Positions 8,689-15,392 are shown, numbered from the stretch's first letter. The stretch is DNA of 16,648 nt from Candidatus Cloacimonadota bacterium (GCA_014384665.1 JACNFI010000272.1:1-16648), one strand, 5' to 3'. Notes: generated by a model not told the origin, from the letters alone. A program made the numbers and translations.

Positions 8689-9948
8689 ATGTCTGATGTA
8701 AAGGATATGAAATTTGCTCCGGAAGGTCTTAAAAGAATACAATGGGCAGAAAAAAATATGCCTGTATTACGAAAGATAAGGGTAAGATTTGAGAAAGAAA
8801 AACCACTTAAAGATATTAGAATCGGAGCTTGTTTGCATGTGACTACTGAAACCGCTAACCTGATGCGAACATTACAAGCCGGAGGAGCAGAAGTTCGGCT
8901 CTGTGCTTCTAATCCACTTTCTACACAAGATGATGTTGCATCAGCAATAGTTAAATATTTTGATATTGATGTCTATGCAATTAATGGAGAAGATAATAAA
9001 ACATATTATTCACACATTGACAGCGTATTAGAATTTAATCCACAGATTACACAAGACGATGGATGTGATTTGGTTTCAACAATTCATTCAAAATATCCCG
9101 AGAAATGTGAAAGTGTAATAGGTGGAAGCGAGGAGACCACTACAGGCGTAATTCGTCTTCATAGTATGTTTAATGATGGAGCTTTAAAGTATCCCATTAT
9201 TGCTGTTAATGATGCTAAAACAAAACATTTTTTTGATAATCGCTATGGAACAGGTCAGAGTACAATTGATGGTATTATTCGGGCTACAGATATTTTAATG
9301 GCTGGTTCTGTTGTTGTGGTTGCAGGTTATGGCTGGTGCGGAAAAGGGGTTGCAATGCGCGCAAAAGGAATGGGCGCAAATGTTATTATAACAGAAGTTG
9401 ACCACTTGAAAGCAATTGAAGCAGCTTTAGATGGCTTCCGTGTTATGACAATGATTGATGCCGCTCCCATAGGTGACCTGTTTGTTACGCTTACAGGAGA
9501 TATAAATGTCATAGATATTCCGCATATTAAGAAAATGAAAGACGGAGCTATAATTTGTAACTCGGGTCATTTTGATGTAGAAATAAATCTGAAAGAATTA
9601 AATAAGATTTGTAAAAACAAAAAAAGGGTTAGAAAGTTTGTTGATGAATATAAATTTTTTGGAAAAAGTATTTATGTTCTTGCAGATGGGAGATTAATAA
9701 ATCTTGCAGCCGCAAATGGTCATCCTGCTGCTGTTATGGATATGAGCTTTGCAAATCAATCTTTAGTTGCTGAATATTTTGTGAAAAAATTCAAAAATGA
9801 CGAAAATCTTCCCATAAAGGTAATACCTGTTCCAAAAGATATTGACGACCATATTGCTGAGCTTAAACTTGATTCTATGAATATAAGAATTGATGAGCTG
9901 ACAAAAGAGCAGGAGAAATACTTGACTTCTTGGTCAATTGGAACTTAA
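8689..9948 (+). CDS. ahcY: Adenosylhomocysteinase (S-adenosyl-L-homocysteine hydrolase)
   Basis: AhcY reversibly hydrolyses S-adenosylhomocysteine, the product of SAM-dependent methyltransferases, to adenosine and homocysteine in the cytoplasm, using bound NAD. Visible hallmarks are DDGCDLVSTIHSK, GGSEETTTGVIRLHSM, the catalytic pair K179 and D183 in NDAKTKHFFDNRYG, the NAD-binding loop GYGWCG (213-218), NSGHFDVEI, and the C-terminal LADGRLINLAAANGHPAAVM. At 419 residues it is the short form found in archaea and Thermotoga, without the roughly 40-residue insert of proteobacterial and eukaryotic enzymes. The start at 8689 is set by the ribosome site AAGGGAGAG (8677-8685); an upstream in-frame ATG at 8674 lies before that site. 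metK follows 251 bp downstream, giving two enzymes of the SAM cycle side by side. Confidence 0.97.
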   Translation: MSDVKDMKFAPEGLKRIQWAEKNMPVLRKIRVRFEKEKPLKDIRIGACLHVTTETANLMRTLQAGGAEVRLCASNPLSTQDDVASAIVKYFDIDVYAINGEDNKTYYSHIDSVLEFNPQITQDDGCDLVSTIHSKYPEKCESVIGGSEETTTGVIRLHSMFNDGALKYPIIAVNDAKTKHFFDNRYGTGQSTIDGIIRATDILMAGSVVVVAGYGWCGKGVAMRAKGMGANVIITEVDHLKAIEAALDGFRVMTMIDAAPIGDLFVTLTGDINVIDIPHIKKMKDGAIICNSGHFDVEINLKELNKICKNKKRVRKFVDEYKFFGKSIYVLADGRLINLAAANGHPAAVMDMSFANQSLVAEYFVKKFKNDENLPIKVIPVPKDIDDHIAELKLDSMNIRIDELTKEQEKYLTSWSIGT

Positions 9949-9967
9949 AAAGTATGAGATTAAAAAA

Positions 9968-10050
9968 GTGTCTGGTCTAAAGAGGGCTGAACCCCTCGGA
10001 TATGGAGATGAATTATTTCCCCAGCCCTGCCCGTTCTCCGGGGGATGAAA
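9968..10050. other. GC-rich structured segment between ahcY and metK
   Basis: In this AT-rich spacer, 9982-10050 is clearly GC-richer. GAGGG (9982-9986) can pair with CCCTC (9993-9997). Alternatively GGGCTG (9984-9989) pairs with CAGCCC (10022-10027), and GGAGA (10004-10008) with TCTCC (10035-10039), which gives a pseudoknot topology exclusive of the first hairpin. The 5' edge (GTGTCTGG at 9968) partly resembles the ends of the repeat elements at 99-118 and 12022-12167. I see no match to SAM or SAH riboswitch consensus motifs that I know. It may be a regulatory leader or merely another repeat. Confidence 0.35.
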
Positions 10051-10066
10051 AGGACTGGAATAATAA

Positions 10067-10213
10067 CTCTTTAATTATCATATCAATAGGACTAATTTAT
10101 ATAAATTACATCCTGAAGAAAAGGGCAAGATTCGTTGGGATAAGATAGAATATTACAACAGATTAAAAGAAAAGTTTGATAAGATTAAGGAGAAAGAAAA
10201 TGAATCAAGATAG
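10067..10213 (+). pseudogene. Start-less open frame running into metK, possible gene remnant
   Basis: This frame is open for 48 codons after a TAA at 10064 and ends 14 bp inside metK. It has no ATG, GTG or TTG in a plausible start position. The translation includes LHPEEKGKIRWDKIEYYNRL, then a Lys/Glu-rich helix, and reads more like protein than random AT-rich DNA. It could be the 3' scrap of a displaced gene, or chance. I do not recognise the family. Confidence 0.2.
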
Positions 10214-11360
10214 ACACATATTTACTTCTGAATCAGTTACAGAAGGTCATCCAGATAAAGTTGCTGACCAGATTTCTGATGCAATTTTGGATGAAGTTTT
10301 ACGATGTGACCCTGATGGCCGAGTTGCCTGTGAGACATTTGTCACAACAGGATTTGCTCTTGTTGGTGGAGAAATTACAACGAAGTGTTATGTGGACATT
10401 CCACAAGTGGTAAGGAATACTGTTAAAGAAATTGGCTATACAGAGCCAGAATTGGGCTTTGATTATCGTACTACAGCAGTATTAACTACAATTAACCAAC
10501 AATCTCCAGATATAGCATTAGGGGTTAACAAAACTGAAACGCATGAGCAGGGTGCAGGCGACCAGGGAATGATGTTTGGCTATGCCTGCGATGAGACTCC
10601 AGAATTTATGCCTTTACCAATAATGCTTGCTCATAAATTGGTTCAAAGATTAGCTGAAGTCAGAAAAAATGGAATATTAAACTACTTAAAACCTGATGGG
10701 AAATCGCAAGTCTCTATAGAATATGAAAATGGCGTTCCGCAGAGGATTGTTGATGTTGTAATAGCTGCTCATCATTCACAAGATGTAGAAATTGAACAAC
10801 TGAGAAATGGTATATTGGAGCAAGTTATCAAACCTGTAATATCTTCAAATTTGTGGAATGAAGACATTAAAATTCATATTAATCCAACTGGCAGATTTGT
10901 AATTGGTGGTCCGATGGGAGACACAGGTCTTACGGGAAGAAAAATTATTGTGGATACCTATGGTGGGAAAGGAAGTCATGGTGGTGGCTGTTTTTCTGGC
11001 AAAGACCCTTCAAAAGTAGATAGAACCGCATCCTATATGGCACGATACATTGCAAAAAATATAGTTGCAGCTAATCTTGCAACAGAATGTGAACTCCAAC
11101 TTGCCTATGCAATTGGAGTCGCAGAACCAGTAAGTATTACAATAAATACTTTTGGAACAGGAAAGGTTTCCGATGACGAGTTGGCAATAATTGTGAAAAA
11201 AGTTTTCCCCTTAAAACCAAGTGAAATAATTAAATATTTAAATCTTAAGCGTCCTATTTATAAAATGACAGCTGTATATGGTCATTTTGGAAGGGAAGAA
11301 GAAGATTTCACCTGGGAAAAAACTGACAAAGTAAGTGAACTTAAAAGATTGTTTATTTAG
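10200..11360 (+). CDS. metK: S-adenosylmethionine synthetase (methionine adenosyltransferase)
   Basis: MetK makes S-adenosylmethionine from methionine and ATP in the cytoplasm, releasing phosphate and diphosphate. Family signatures are all present: GHPDK (16-20) in the ATP site, GAGDQGMMFGYA (from 118), the DTGLTGRKIIVDTYGG loop (from 241), and the glycine-rich GGGCFSGKDPSKVDRTASYM that contributes metal and phosphate ligands. At 386 residues it is full length for the bacterial enzyme. The ATG at 10200 is preceded by TAAGGAGAAAG (10186-10196), a strong ribosome site; an in-frame TTG at 10176 lies upstream of that site and is unlikely. With ahcY it covers supply of SAM and disposal of SAH. The NusG paralog starts only 20 bp downstream, so the two are probably cotranscribed. 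Confidence 0.98.
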   Translation: MNQDRHIFTSESVTEGHPDKVADQISDAILDEVLRCDPDGRVACETFVTTGFALVGGEITTKCYVDIPQVVRNTVKEIGYTEPELGFDYRTTAVLTTINQQSPDIALGVNKTETHEQGAGDQGMMFGYACDETPEFMPLPIMLAHKLVQRLAEVRKNGILNYLKPDGKSQVSIEYENGVPQRIVDVVIAAHHSQDVEIEQLRNGILEQVIKPVISSNLWNEDIKIHINPTGRFVIGGPMGDTGLTGRKIIVDTYGGKGSHGGGCFSGKDPSKVDRTASYMARYIAKNIVAANLATECELQLAYAIGVAEPVSITINTFGTGKVSDDELAIIVKKVFPLKPSEIIKYLNLKRPIYKMTAVYGHFGREEEDFTWEKTDKVSELKRLFI

Positions 11361-11380
11361 TCCATTTAATTTTTTTATTT

Positions 11381-11923
11381 ATGCAATTGTTAAATGAAGT
11401 TGTAGAAATATACGGTGAACTAAAAATTCCTAATGATGGCACAATATGGTATGCAGTTTATACTAAATCTCGTCATGAGAAAAAAGTAGCACAGAGTTGT
11501 ATGGAGTACAATATTTCATATTTTTTACCTTTGCAGGAGAGTGTAAGATATTATAAAAATCGTGTTGTTACTTTTATGAAGCCCCTTTTCTCCGGATATA
11601 TTTTTTGTAGATGTAATGTGGATGGGAAAAGACAATTATATCAAACTGGACATATATGCAAGTTCCTTGAACCACTTGACCAACTCCAGTTTGTTAAGGA
11701 ATTACAACAGATTCGTGGAGTTAGAGAAAAGGGTATCAGATTATTTTCTCATTCTTATTTACAAAGAGGTAGAAGAGTGCGAGTGATAAGAGGTCCTTTT
11801 AAAAATTTTCAGGGTAAAATTTCTCATCGTAAGGGGAAATATAAATTAGTTTTAAACATTGATTTGATTCGTCAAGCAGTTGCTGTTGAGATTGATATTC
11901 GTGATATTGATTTAGTTGATTAA
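11381..11923 (+). CDS. NusG-family specialised antiterminator (RfaH/UpxY/LoaP-like)
   Basis: A 180-residue NusG paralog. The NGN domain (about 21-110) has WYAVYTKSRHEKKV (from W23), the hydrophobic FLPLQE (48-53) and the conserved PLFSGYIF strand (68-75). A KOW domain follows at about 128-155 (RGRRVRVIRGPFKNFQGKI). Such proteins bind RNA polymerase and promote read-through of long operons. Paralogs of the RfaH, UpxY and LoaP types typically serve polysaccharide or secondary-metabolite clusters. General nusG is usually beside rplK and secE, which are absent here, while sugar-nucleotide genes lie 1.5 kb downstream, so a specialised role is likely. No good ribosome site precedes the ATG at 11381, so it may depend on coupling to metK or start slightly later. 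The assignment to the NusG family is firm; the target operon is inferred. Confidence 0.9.
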   Translation: MQLLNEVVEIYGELKIPNDGTIWYAVYTKSRHEKKVAQSCMEYNISYFLPLQESVRYYKNRVVTFMKPLFSGYIFCRCNVDGKRQLYQTGHICKFLEPLDQLQFVKELQQIRGVREKGIRLFSHSYLQRGRRVRVIRGPFKNFQGKISHRKGKYKLVLNIDLIRQAVAVEIDIRDIDLVD

Positions 11924-12021
11924 GATTTTAATAATTTATTAATTATATAGCGTAACATACATATTTTCAGTCAGTTGCAAGAAATAATAATTGCAAGTGA
12001 GGAGCACGAAGTGTGCCTATT

Positions 12022-12167
12022 TAGTGTTTGTCAGTAAAGTCAAAACCTTGCGATCCCGATATATCGGGACGCAATGGTGAAGGTGATATCCAACCATTAC
12101 GGCGGTTTCACAAGTTCAACCATCCGTAAGGTTTTAATAAAAAAGTTAATTTTACGGACAAACACTA
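12022..12167. mobile_element. 146-bp MITE-like element with 19-bp terminal inverted repeats
   Basis: TAGTGTTTGTCAGTAAAGT (12022-12040) and ATTTTACGGACAAACACTA (12149-12167) are inverted repeats with two mismatches. If the outermost TA is read as target duplication, the pattern would fit Tc1/mariner-IS630-type insertion at TA, which is an inference. Inside are AAAACCTT (12042-12049) pairing with AAGGTTTT (12128-12135), and the exact 16-bp palindrome TCCCGATATATCGGGA (12054-12069) extended by TTGCG and CGCAA. No ORF of note. The same terminus occurs at 99-118. The surrounding spacer (11924-12390) is otherwise AT-rich without a recognisable gene. Confidence 0.65.
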
Positions 12168-12256
12168 TAATGAAATATAAGATACATTACTTCAATTTTC
12201 ACTAAGATATTAGTAAAACAACTATTGTATATTATGAAGAACAATAATACTCCGAA

Positions 12257-12278
12257 ATCGTTCACTATATTGAACGAT
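12257..12278. other. Perfect 8-bp dyad upstream of the nucleotidyltransferase remnant
   Basis: ATCGTTCA (12257-12264) and TGAACGAT (12271-12278) are exact inverted repeats around CTATAT. The dyad could be an operator of the former toxin-antitoxin-like locus downstream or a small hairpin; no T-run follows, so it is not a standard terminator. Confidence 0.35.
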
Positions 12279-12390
12279 ACAACCATATTAATTATAAATT
12301 TGAGTAATTCCTATTAAAAAGAAATAAAACTATTTCAAATGTCAGAGAAAATTAAATACGATTTGTTGGTAAATATTATTCAAATAAGAT

Positions 12391-12492
12391 ATGAAGAGAG
12401 AAATTAAAGAGATATTATCTGAAATTGTTGAAAAACTGAAAAGCGATTATAAGCCTATTAAAATAATCTTATTTGGTTCCCATGCTTATTAG
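12391..12492 (+). pseudogene. Truncated minimal nucleotidyltransferase (MNT/MntA-like) remnant
   Basis: Thirty-three codons starting MKREIKEILSEIVEKLK and ending IILFGSHAY before a TAG. This is the standard N terminus of minimal nucleotidyltransferases, whose active site opens with the G-S motif of [L/I]FGSxARG and continues with D-x-D. Here translation stops right after GSHAY, so the metal-binding aspartates and most of the protein are missing and no activity is expected. The following DNA belongs to the vapB-like gene, whose ATG lies 12 bp after the stop. This suggests that the vapBC cassette or a deletion replaced the rest of the gene. Intact MNT genes usually pair with a HEPN partner, and none is present here. 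Confidence 0.75.
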
Positions 12493-12504
12493 TAGGAGAA
12501 AGTT

Positions 12505-12744
12505 ATGTTAGCTTATGAATTTGAAACAAAATTAGAAGATGAACATTTAAATTTGCCTAAGAATATTTTGCATAAAATTGGTAAAAATGAAATTGTAAAA
12601 ATTATTATCCTCAAAAAAGAAGAATATACTCAACAATTTGACACACAAAAAATTGCAAAACAAAAATTGCTTAAATTGAAAGGTAAGGTTAATTGGGAGG
12701 GTAATTTAGAAGAGATGAGAGAAGGTAGGTTATGGTCGTTGTAG
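12505..12744 (+). CDS. VapB-type antitoxin
   Basis: A 79-residue protein directly upstream of, and overlapping by 13 bp, a PIN-domain toxin. The N-terminal half (YEFETKLEDEHLNLPKNI, then IVKIIILKKEE) looks like a short beta-rich DNA-binding module. The C-terminal tail KGKVNWEGNLEEMREGRL has the charged, tryptophan-containing form typical of the VapB segment that wraps the toxin and blocks its active site. In the usual arrangement the antitoxin neutralises the toxin and the complex represses its own promoter. AGGAG (12494-12498) is a good ribosome site seven bases before the ATG. The family is inferred mainly from gene order and the tail, so the specific antitoxin class remains open. Confidence 0.8.
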   Translation: MLAYEFETKLEDEHLNLPKNILHKIGKNEIVKIIILKKEEYTQQFDTQKIAKQKLLKLKGKVNWEGNLEEMREGRLWSL

Positions 12745-13151
12745 ATACTTCTGTTTGGGTTGATTACTTCAAAAATAAAGAGAATAGTAAAACAAAGTTA
12801 TTAGAAAAGATATTAAGTTCAAATAAGCAAATTGTTTTGCCAGGGATAATTTATGTGGAGATTTTACAAGGAATTAAAACCGATAAAAAATTCAATGGGG
12901 CAAAAGAAATTCTTGATGATTTCATCTTTTTTCCAATGGATAATAAAGAGACTTATTTAAAATCTATTGAGATTTATAGAACTTGCAGAAAAAATGGTAC
13001 TACAATTAGAAAAACTGTTGATTGTTTAATTGCATCTGTTGTATTGGAAAACAATTTTGAGTTTCTACATAATGATAAGGATTTTGATTCTATAAGTAAA
13101 TTTTTTAGTTTGAAAATAGTAAAAATGAAGCCTAACAATTGTTCCATTTGA
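12732..13151 (+). CDS. vapC: VapC-type PIN-domain ribonuclease toxin
   Basis: A 139-residue PIN-domain protein. VapC toxins are Mg-dependent endoribonucleases that cleave tRNA or rRNA and arrest translation when free of antitoxin. The acidic metal-binding residues are all present: D5 in VVVDTSVWVDYF, E43 in GIIYVEILQG, D97 in TVDCLIASV, and D115 or D117 in HNDKDFD. Length and order match active family members, so the gene appears intact. The start overlaps vapB by 13 bp and has AGGTAGG just upstream inside vapB, implying coupled translation. The pair is a common mobile stability or defence module and sits in accessory DNA between the NusG paralog and the sugar operon. Confidence 0.93.
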   Translation: MVVVDTSVWVDYFKNKENSKTKLLEKILSSNKQIVLPGIIYVEILQGIKTDKKFNGAKEILDDFIFFPMDNKETYLKSIEIYRTCRKNGTTIRKTVDCLIASVVLENNFEFLHNDKDFDSISKFFSLKIVKMKPNNCSI

Positions 13152-13242
13152 CAGAGACCAAGTGGGGATTTTAGGTTAACGCTTGTTATGCCAGTTAAAG
13201 ATAATCTCATAATTCAGGGCTAATCTGCCATATTGTGTTTCT

Positions 13243-13277
13243 GCCTGTCCGCCGTAAAACTTTGGAAGGCGGGCAAG
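13243..13277. repeat. GC-rich extragenic palindrome downstream of vapC
   Basis: GTCCGCC (13247-13253) pairs with GGCGGGC (13268-13274), with one G-T pair and a 14-nt AT-rich loop, flanked by further near-complementary bases (TGCC on the left, AAG on the right). Its base composition is unlike the surrounding DNA, and it resembles the other GC-rich palindromes in the window, suggesting an interspersed repeat. No T-run follows the stem, so it is a poor terminator candidate. Confidence 0.45.
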
Positions 13278-13399
13278 TGAACTCAACCGATAAGTATCCT
13301 CCAGGTCCTATTACTTATTACTCAAAAGAGGAGATAGCAGAGATACTCGATACCACGGAGAGGATTATCTATAAGTTAAAGAAAGGGACTGAAAAATGA
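13277..13399 (+). CDS. 40-residue helix-turn-helix-like mini-ORF coupled to the sugar operon
   Basis: From a GTG at 13277 the frame encodes 40 residues. The C-terminal half, YYSKEEIAEILDTTERIIYK, has the spacing of a helix-turn-helix (EEIAEIL, turn, T-ER-IYKLKKG), as in sigma region 4 or MerR/excisionase-type domains. Its TGA (13397-13399) overlaps the ATG of the dehydrogenase gene by ATGA, the arrangement of translationally coupled genes. The same frame stays open upstream to a TAA near 13208, passing through the GC-rich palindrome, so the true start is uncertain. It could be a small DNA-binding protein, or the surviving 3' end of a regulator gene whose 5' part was lost when accessory DNA arrived. 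It lacks a clear ribosome site, which favours the remnant view. Confidence 0.45.
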   Translation: MNSTDKYPPGPITYYSKEEIAEILDTTERIIYKLKKGTEK

Positions 13400-14424
13400 C
13401 AAAACCAAAAATGGCAGTAATCGGCTCGGGCTCATGGGGCTTTAATCATATAAGAACCTTTTATGCTCTTCCAGATTGTGAACTGGTTGGTGTAAGTGAT
13501 TTGGTAGAAAAGAATCTGGAAAGAGTTAAGGCTCAGTTTCCTGAAATTAAGATAGAAAAGGATTATCAAAAGTTTGTAGAAAATTCTGATGTAGAAGCAG
13601 TTGTTGTAGCCACCAGTGCAGAAACCCATTTTCAGATTGCAAAAGATGCACTTCTTGCGGGAAAACATTGTTTTGTAGAAAAGCCAATTACTCTGGACAT
13701 TGGCGAAGCAAAAGAATTAGTGGATTTAGCAAAAGAGAAAAATCTAACCTTAATGGTTGGACATTTGCTGCTTTACCACTCTGCTATTGAATATCTAAAA
13801 AAATTAGTTGATGAAAAAACTATTGGTGATGTACTTTATATTTACTCCCAGAGAGTCAATCTTGGAAAAGTTCGTTCAAATGAAAATGCCTTATGGAGTT
13901 TTGCACCACACGATATTTCAATAATGCTTCATTTAATAAATTCAAAACCTGTAAAAGTATCAGCAACAGGACAGACATTTTTGCAGAAAAGAAAACAGAT
14001 TTATGATGTTGTGTTTTTCACAATCTATTTTGAAAATGGCGTAATCGCAACAGGACAGGTAAGCTGGCTCGACCCACATAAAATCAGAAAATTTACTATC
14101 GTAGGAAGCAAAAAAATGGTCACTTTTGATGATATGGAAATTCGTGAGAAAATCAGAATTTATGATAAAGGTGTGGATGCTTCCAATGTAACCTATGACT
14201 CCTTTGCAGAATCTCTTATCTTGCACGATGGAGATATTAAAATTCCCAAAATCAATCTTTCAGAGCCATTGAGAAAAGAAGCAAAACATTTCATTGATTG
14301 TATCTCAAAACAACAAAAGCCATTATCAGATGGGCAAAATGGACTGGATGTTCTTAAAATTCTTGTTGCCGCTCAAAAGTCGCTAGAAAATCATGGTAAA
14401 CCAGAAAAAATTCAAGGAATATAA
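13396..14424 (+). CDS. Gfo/Idh/MocA-family sugar-nucleotide dehydrogenase (WlbA-like)
   Basis: A 342-residue NAD(P)-dependent oxidoreductase. The Rossmann motif is GSGSWG (10-15), and the family EKP signature is at 95-97 with the catalytic-type lysine K96. The central motif NLGKVRSNENALWSFAPHDI includes H172 and D173 of the active-site region and is characteristic of the WlbA/WbpB group, which oxidises the 3-hydroxyl of UDP-GlcNAc or its uronic acid to a 3-keto sugar. The purine-rich AAAGAAAGGGA upstream provides a ribosome site, and the start overlaps the preceding mini-ORF by ATGA. The acetyltransferase begins one base after its stop. With the aminotransferase 1 kb downstream this gives the 3-oxidation, 3-amination and N-acetylation steps of a 2,3-diamino sugar. 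The exact substrate (uronic acid or GlcNAc) cannot be told from sequence alone. Confidence 0.9.
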   Translation: MTKPKMAVIGSGSWGFNHIRTFYALPDCELVGVSDLVEKNLERVKAQFPEIKIEKDYQKFVENSDVEAVVVATSAETHFQIAKDALLAGKHCFVEKPITLDIGEAKELVDLAKEKNLTLMVGHLLLYHSAIEYLKKLVDEKTIGDVLYIYSQRVNLGKVRSNENALWSFAPHDISIMLHLINSKPVKVSATGQTFLQKRKQIYDVVFFTIYFENGVIATGQVSWLDPHKIRKFTIVGSKKMVTFDDMEIREKIRIYDKGVDASNVTYDSFAESLILHDGDIKIPKINLSEPLRKEAKHFIDCISKQQKPLSDGQNGLDVLKILVAAQKSLENHGKPEKIQGI

Positions 14425-14425
14425 A

Positions 14426-15181
14426 ATGGAAAATTGGATAGCAAAAACAGCAAGAATAGGTAATGATACAAAAATCGGTCTGAACACAATAGTAGAAAAT
14501 GATGTAAACATCGGAAATAATTGTCTTATCGGTCATAATGTTGTGATTCATAAAGGTTCAAAAATCGGTGATGGGGTAAGAATAGACGATAATTCCATTA
14601 TTGGCAAGGAGCCTTTATATTCCCCAAGAAGCATTTTTAAGGCTAAAAAGTATGAACCTGCTGTTATTGGAAACGAATGCCTGATTGGAGCAAATGTAGT
14701 CATCTATGTTGGCTGTGAAATTGGAAATAAAAATCTTATTGCAGATCTTTCTACAATTAGAGAGAATGTAAAAATAGAGGATTTAAATATTGTGGGGAGA
14801 AATGTTACTATTGAAAATTTTGTAAAAATAGGTAACCGATGCAAGTTTGAGACAAATGTATACATTACAGCTTATTCAGAAGTTGGTGATTACTGCTTTA
14901 TAGCCCCTTGTGTTGCCACAAGTAATGATAATTATATGGCACGCGATAAAGAACGATATAAGCATTTCAAAGGAATTACCATAAAAACTGGTGGAAGAAT
15001 AGGCACTAATGCAACGATTCTACCTGGAAAAGTTATAGAAGAAGATGGGATGGTTGCTGCTGGTTCTGTTGTTACAAAAGATGTTCCCAAAGAAAAGATA
15101 GTCCTCGGAAGTCCGGCTAAATTATTTAAAAAAGTTGATGAAAGACAGCTGTTAAAAAATAATCTGGATAAAGATGTATAA
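14426..15181 (+). CDS. Left-handed beta-helix N-acetyltransferase for an amino-sugar nucleotide
   Basis: A 251-residue protein made largely of imperfect hexapeptide repeats (IGNDTKIGLNTIVENDVNIG, then NNCLIGHNVVIHKGSKIGDG and further coils), which fold as a left-handed parallel beta-helix and bind acetyl-CoA between subunits of a trimer. A loop around 171-190 (TSNDNYMARDKERYK) interrupts the coils as in the WlbB/WbpD family, and the end VVTKDVPKEKIVLGSPAKL is the usual closing motif. WlbB-type enzymes are about 190 residues. This one carries extra N-terminal coils. It most likely acetylates the 3-amino group made by the downstream aminotransferase. The start at 14426 follows AAGGA (14414-14418), one base after the dehydrogenase stop; an in-frame ATG at 14393 would overlap that gene needlessly. 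Confidence 0.88.
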   Translation: MENWIAKTARIGNDTKIGLNTIVENDVNIGNNCLIGHNVVIHKGSKIGDGVRIDDNSIIGKEPLYSPRSIFKAKKYEPAVIGNECLIGANVVIYVGCEIGNKNLIADLSTIRENVKIEDLNIVGRNVTIENFVKIGNRCKFETNVYITAYSEVGDYCFIAPCVATSNDNYMARDKERYKHFKGITIKTGGRIGTNATILPGKVIEEDGMVAAGSVVTKDVPKEKIVLGSPAKLFKKVDERQLLKNNLDKDV

Positions 15182-15392
15182 AAATAATTTTAATAAGTTA
15201 ACACAAAAACGCATAGAAATTTATAGGAAAATGACACCTCAACAAAGGATTGAGGAAGCAATACAATTGACTGATTTAACTTATGAGGTTATGAAAGAGG
15301 GCATAAGAAATCAACATCCCAATTTGGATGAAGCAGCTATCCAAAAACTGGTTTTAGAAAGAATGGAAATATGTCGCAAAAAAGGCTTTTAA
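15174..15392 (+). CDS. Small helical protein of unknown function in the sugar operon
   Basis: A 72-residue protein whose start overlaps the acetyltransferase by 8 bp. It is predicted all-helical and soluble: KRIEIYRKMTPQQRIEEAIQ, then LTDLTYEVMKEGIRNQHPNL and a final helix EAAIQKLVLERME. I recall similarly patterned short proteins (M-[TS]-P-x-x-R, then G-I-R-x-x-H-P-x-L) from many bacterial phyla, but know no function for them. An internal ATG at 15231 is possible, yet the preceding EIYRKM looks like part of the conserved pattern, so the longer start is kept. Its position between two enzymes of one pathway, with overlap, suggests cotranscription, though such small genes can also be recent arrivals. 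Confidence 0.75.
   Translation: MYKNNFNKLTQKRIEIYRKMTPQQRIEEAIQLTDLTYEVMKEGIRNQHPNLDEAAIQKLVLERMEICRKKGF

Noticed and set aside
9949..10199. SAM-I, SAM-II or SAH riboswitch before metK
   Set aside because: None of the conserved cores I know for these classes is readable in the spacer; only generic structure potential remains.
12339..12407. 22-codon ORF (MSEKIKYDLLVNIIQIRYEE...) before the nucleotidyltransferase remnant
   Set aside because: Too short, no ribosome site, no family resemblance, and it overlaps the remnant in another frame.
12974..13210. Minus-strand 78-residue frame opposite vapC
   Set aside because: It lies antisense to a well-supported PIN-domain gene with all active-site residues; a shadow frame.
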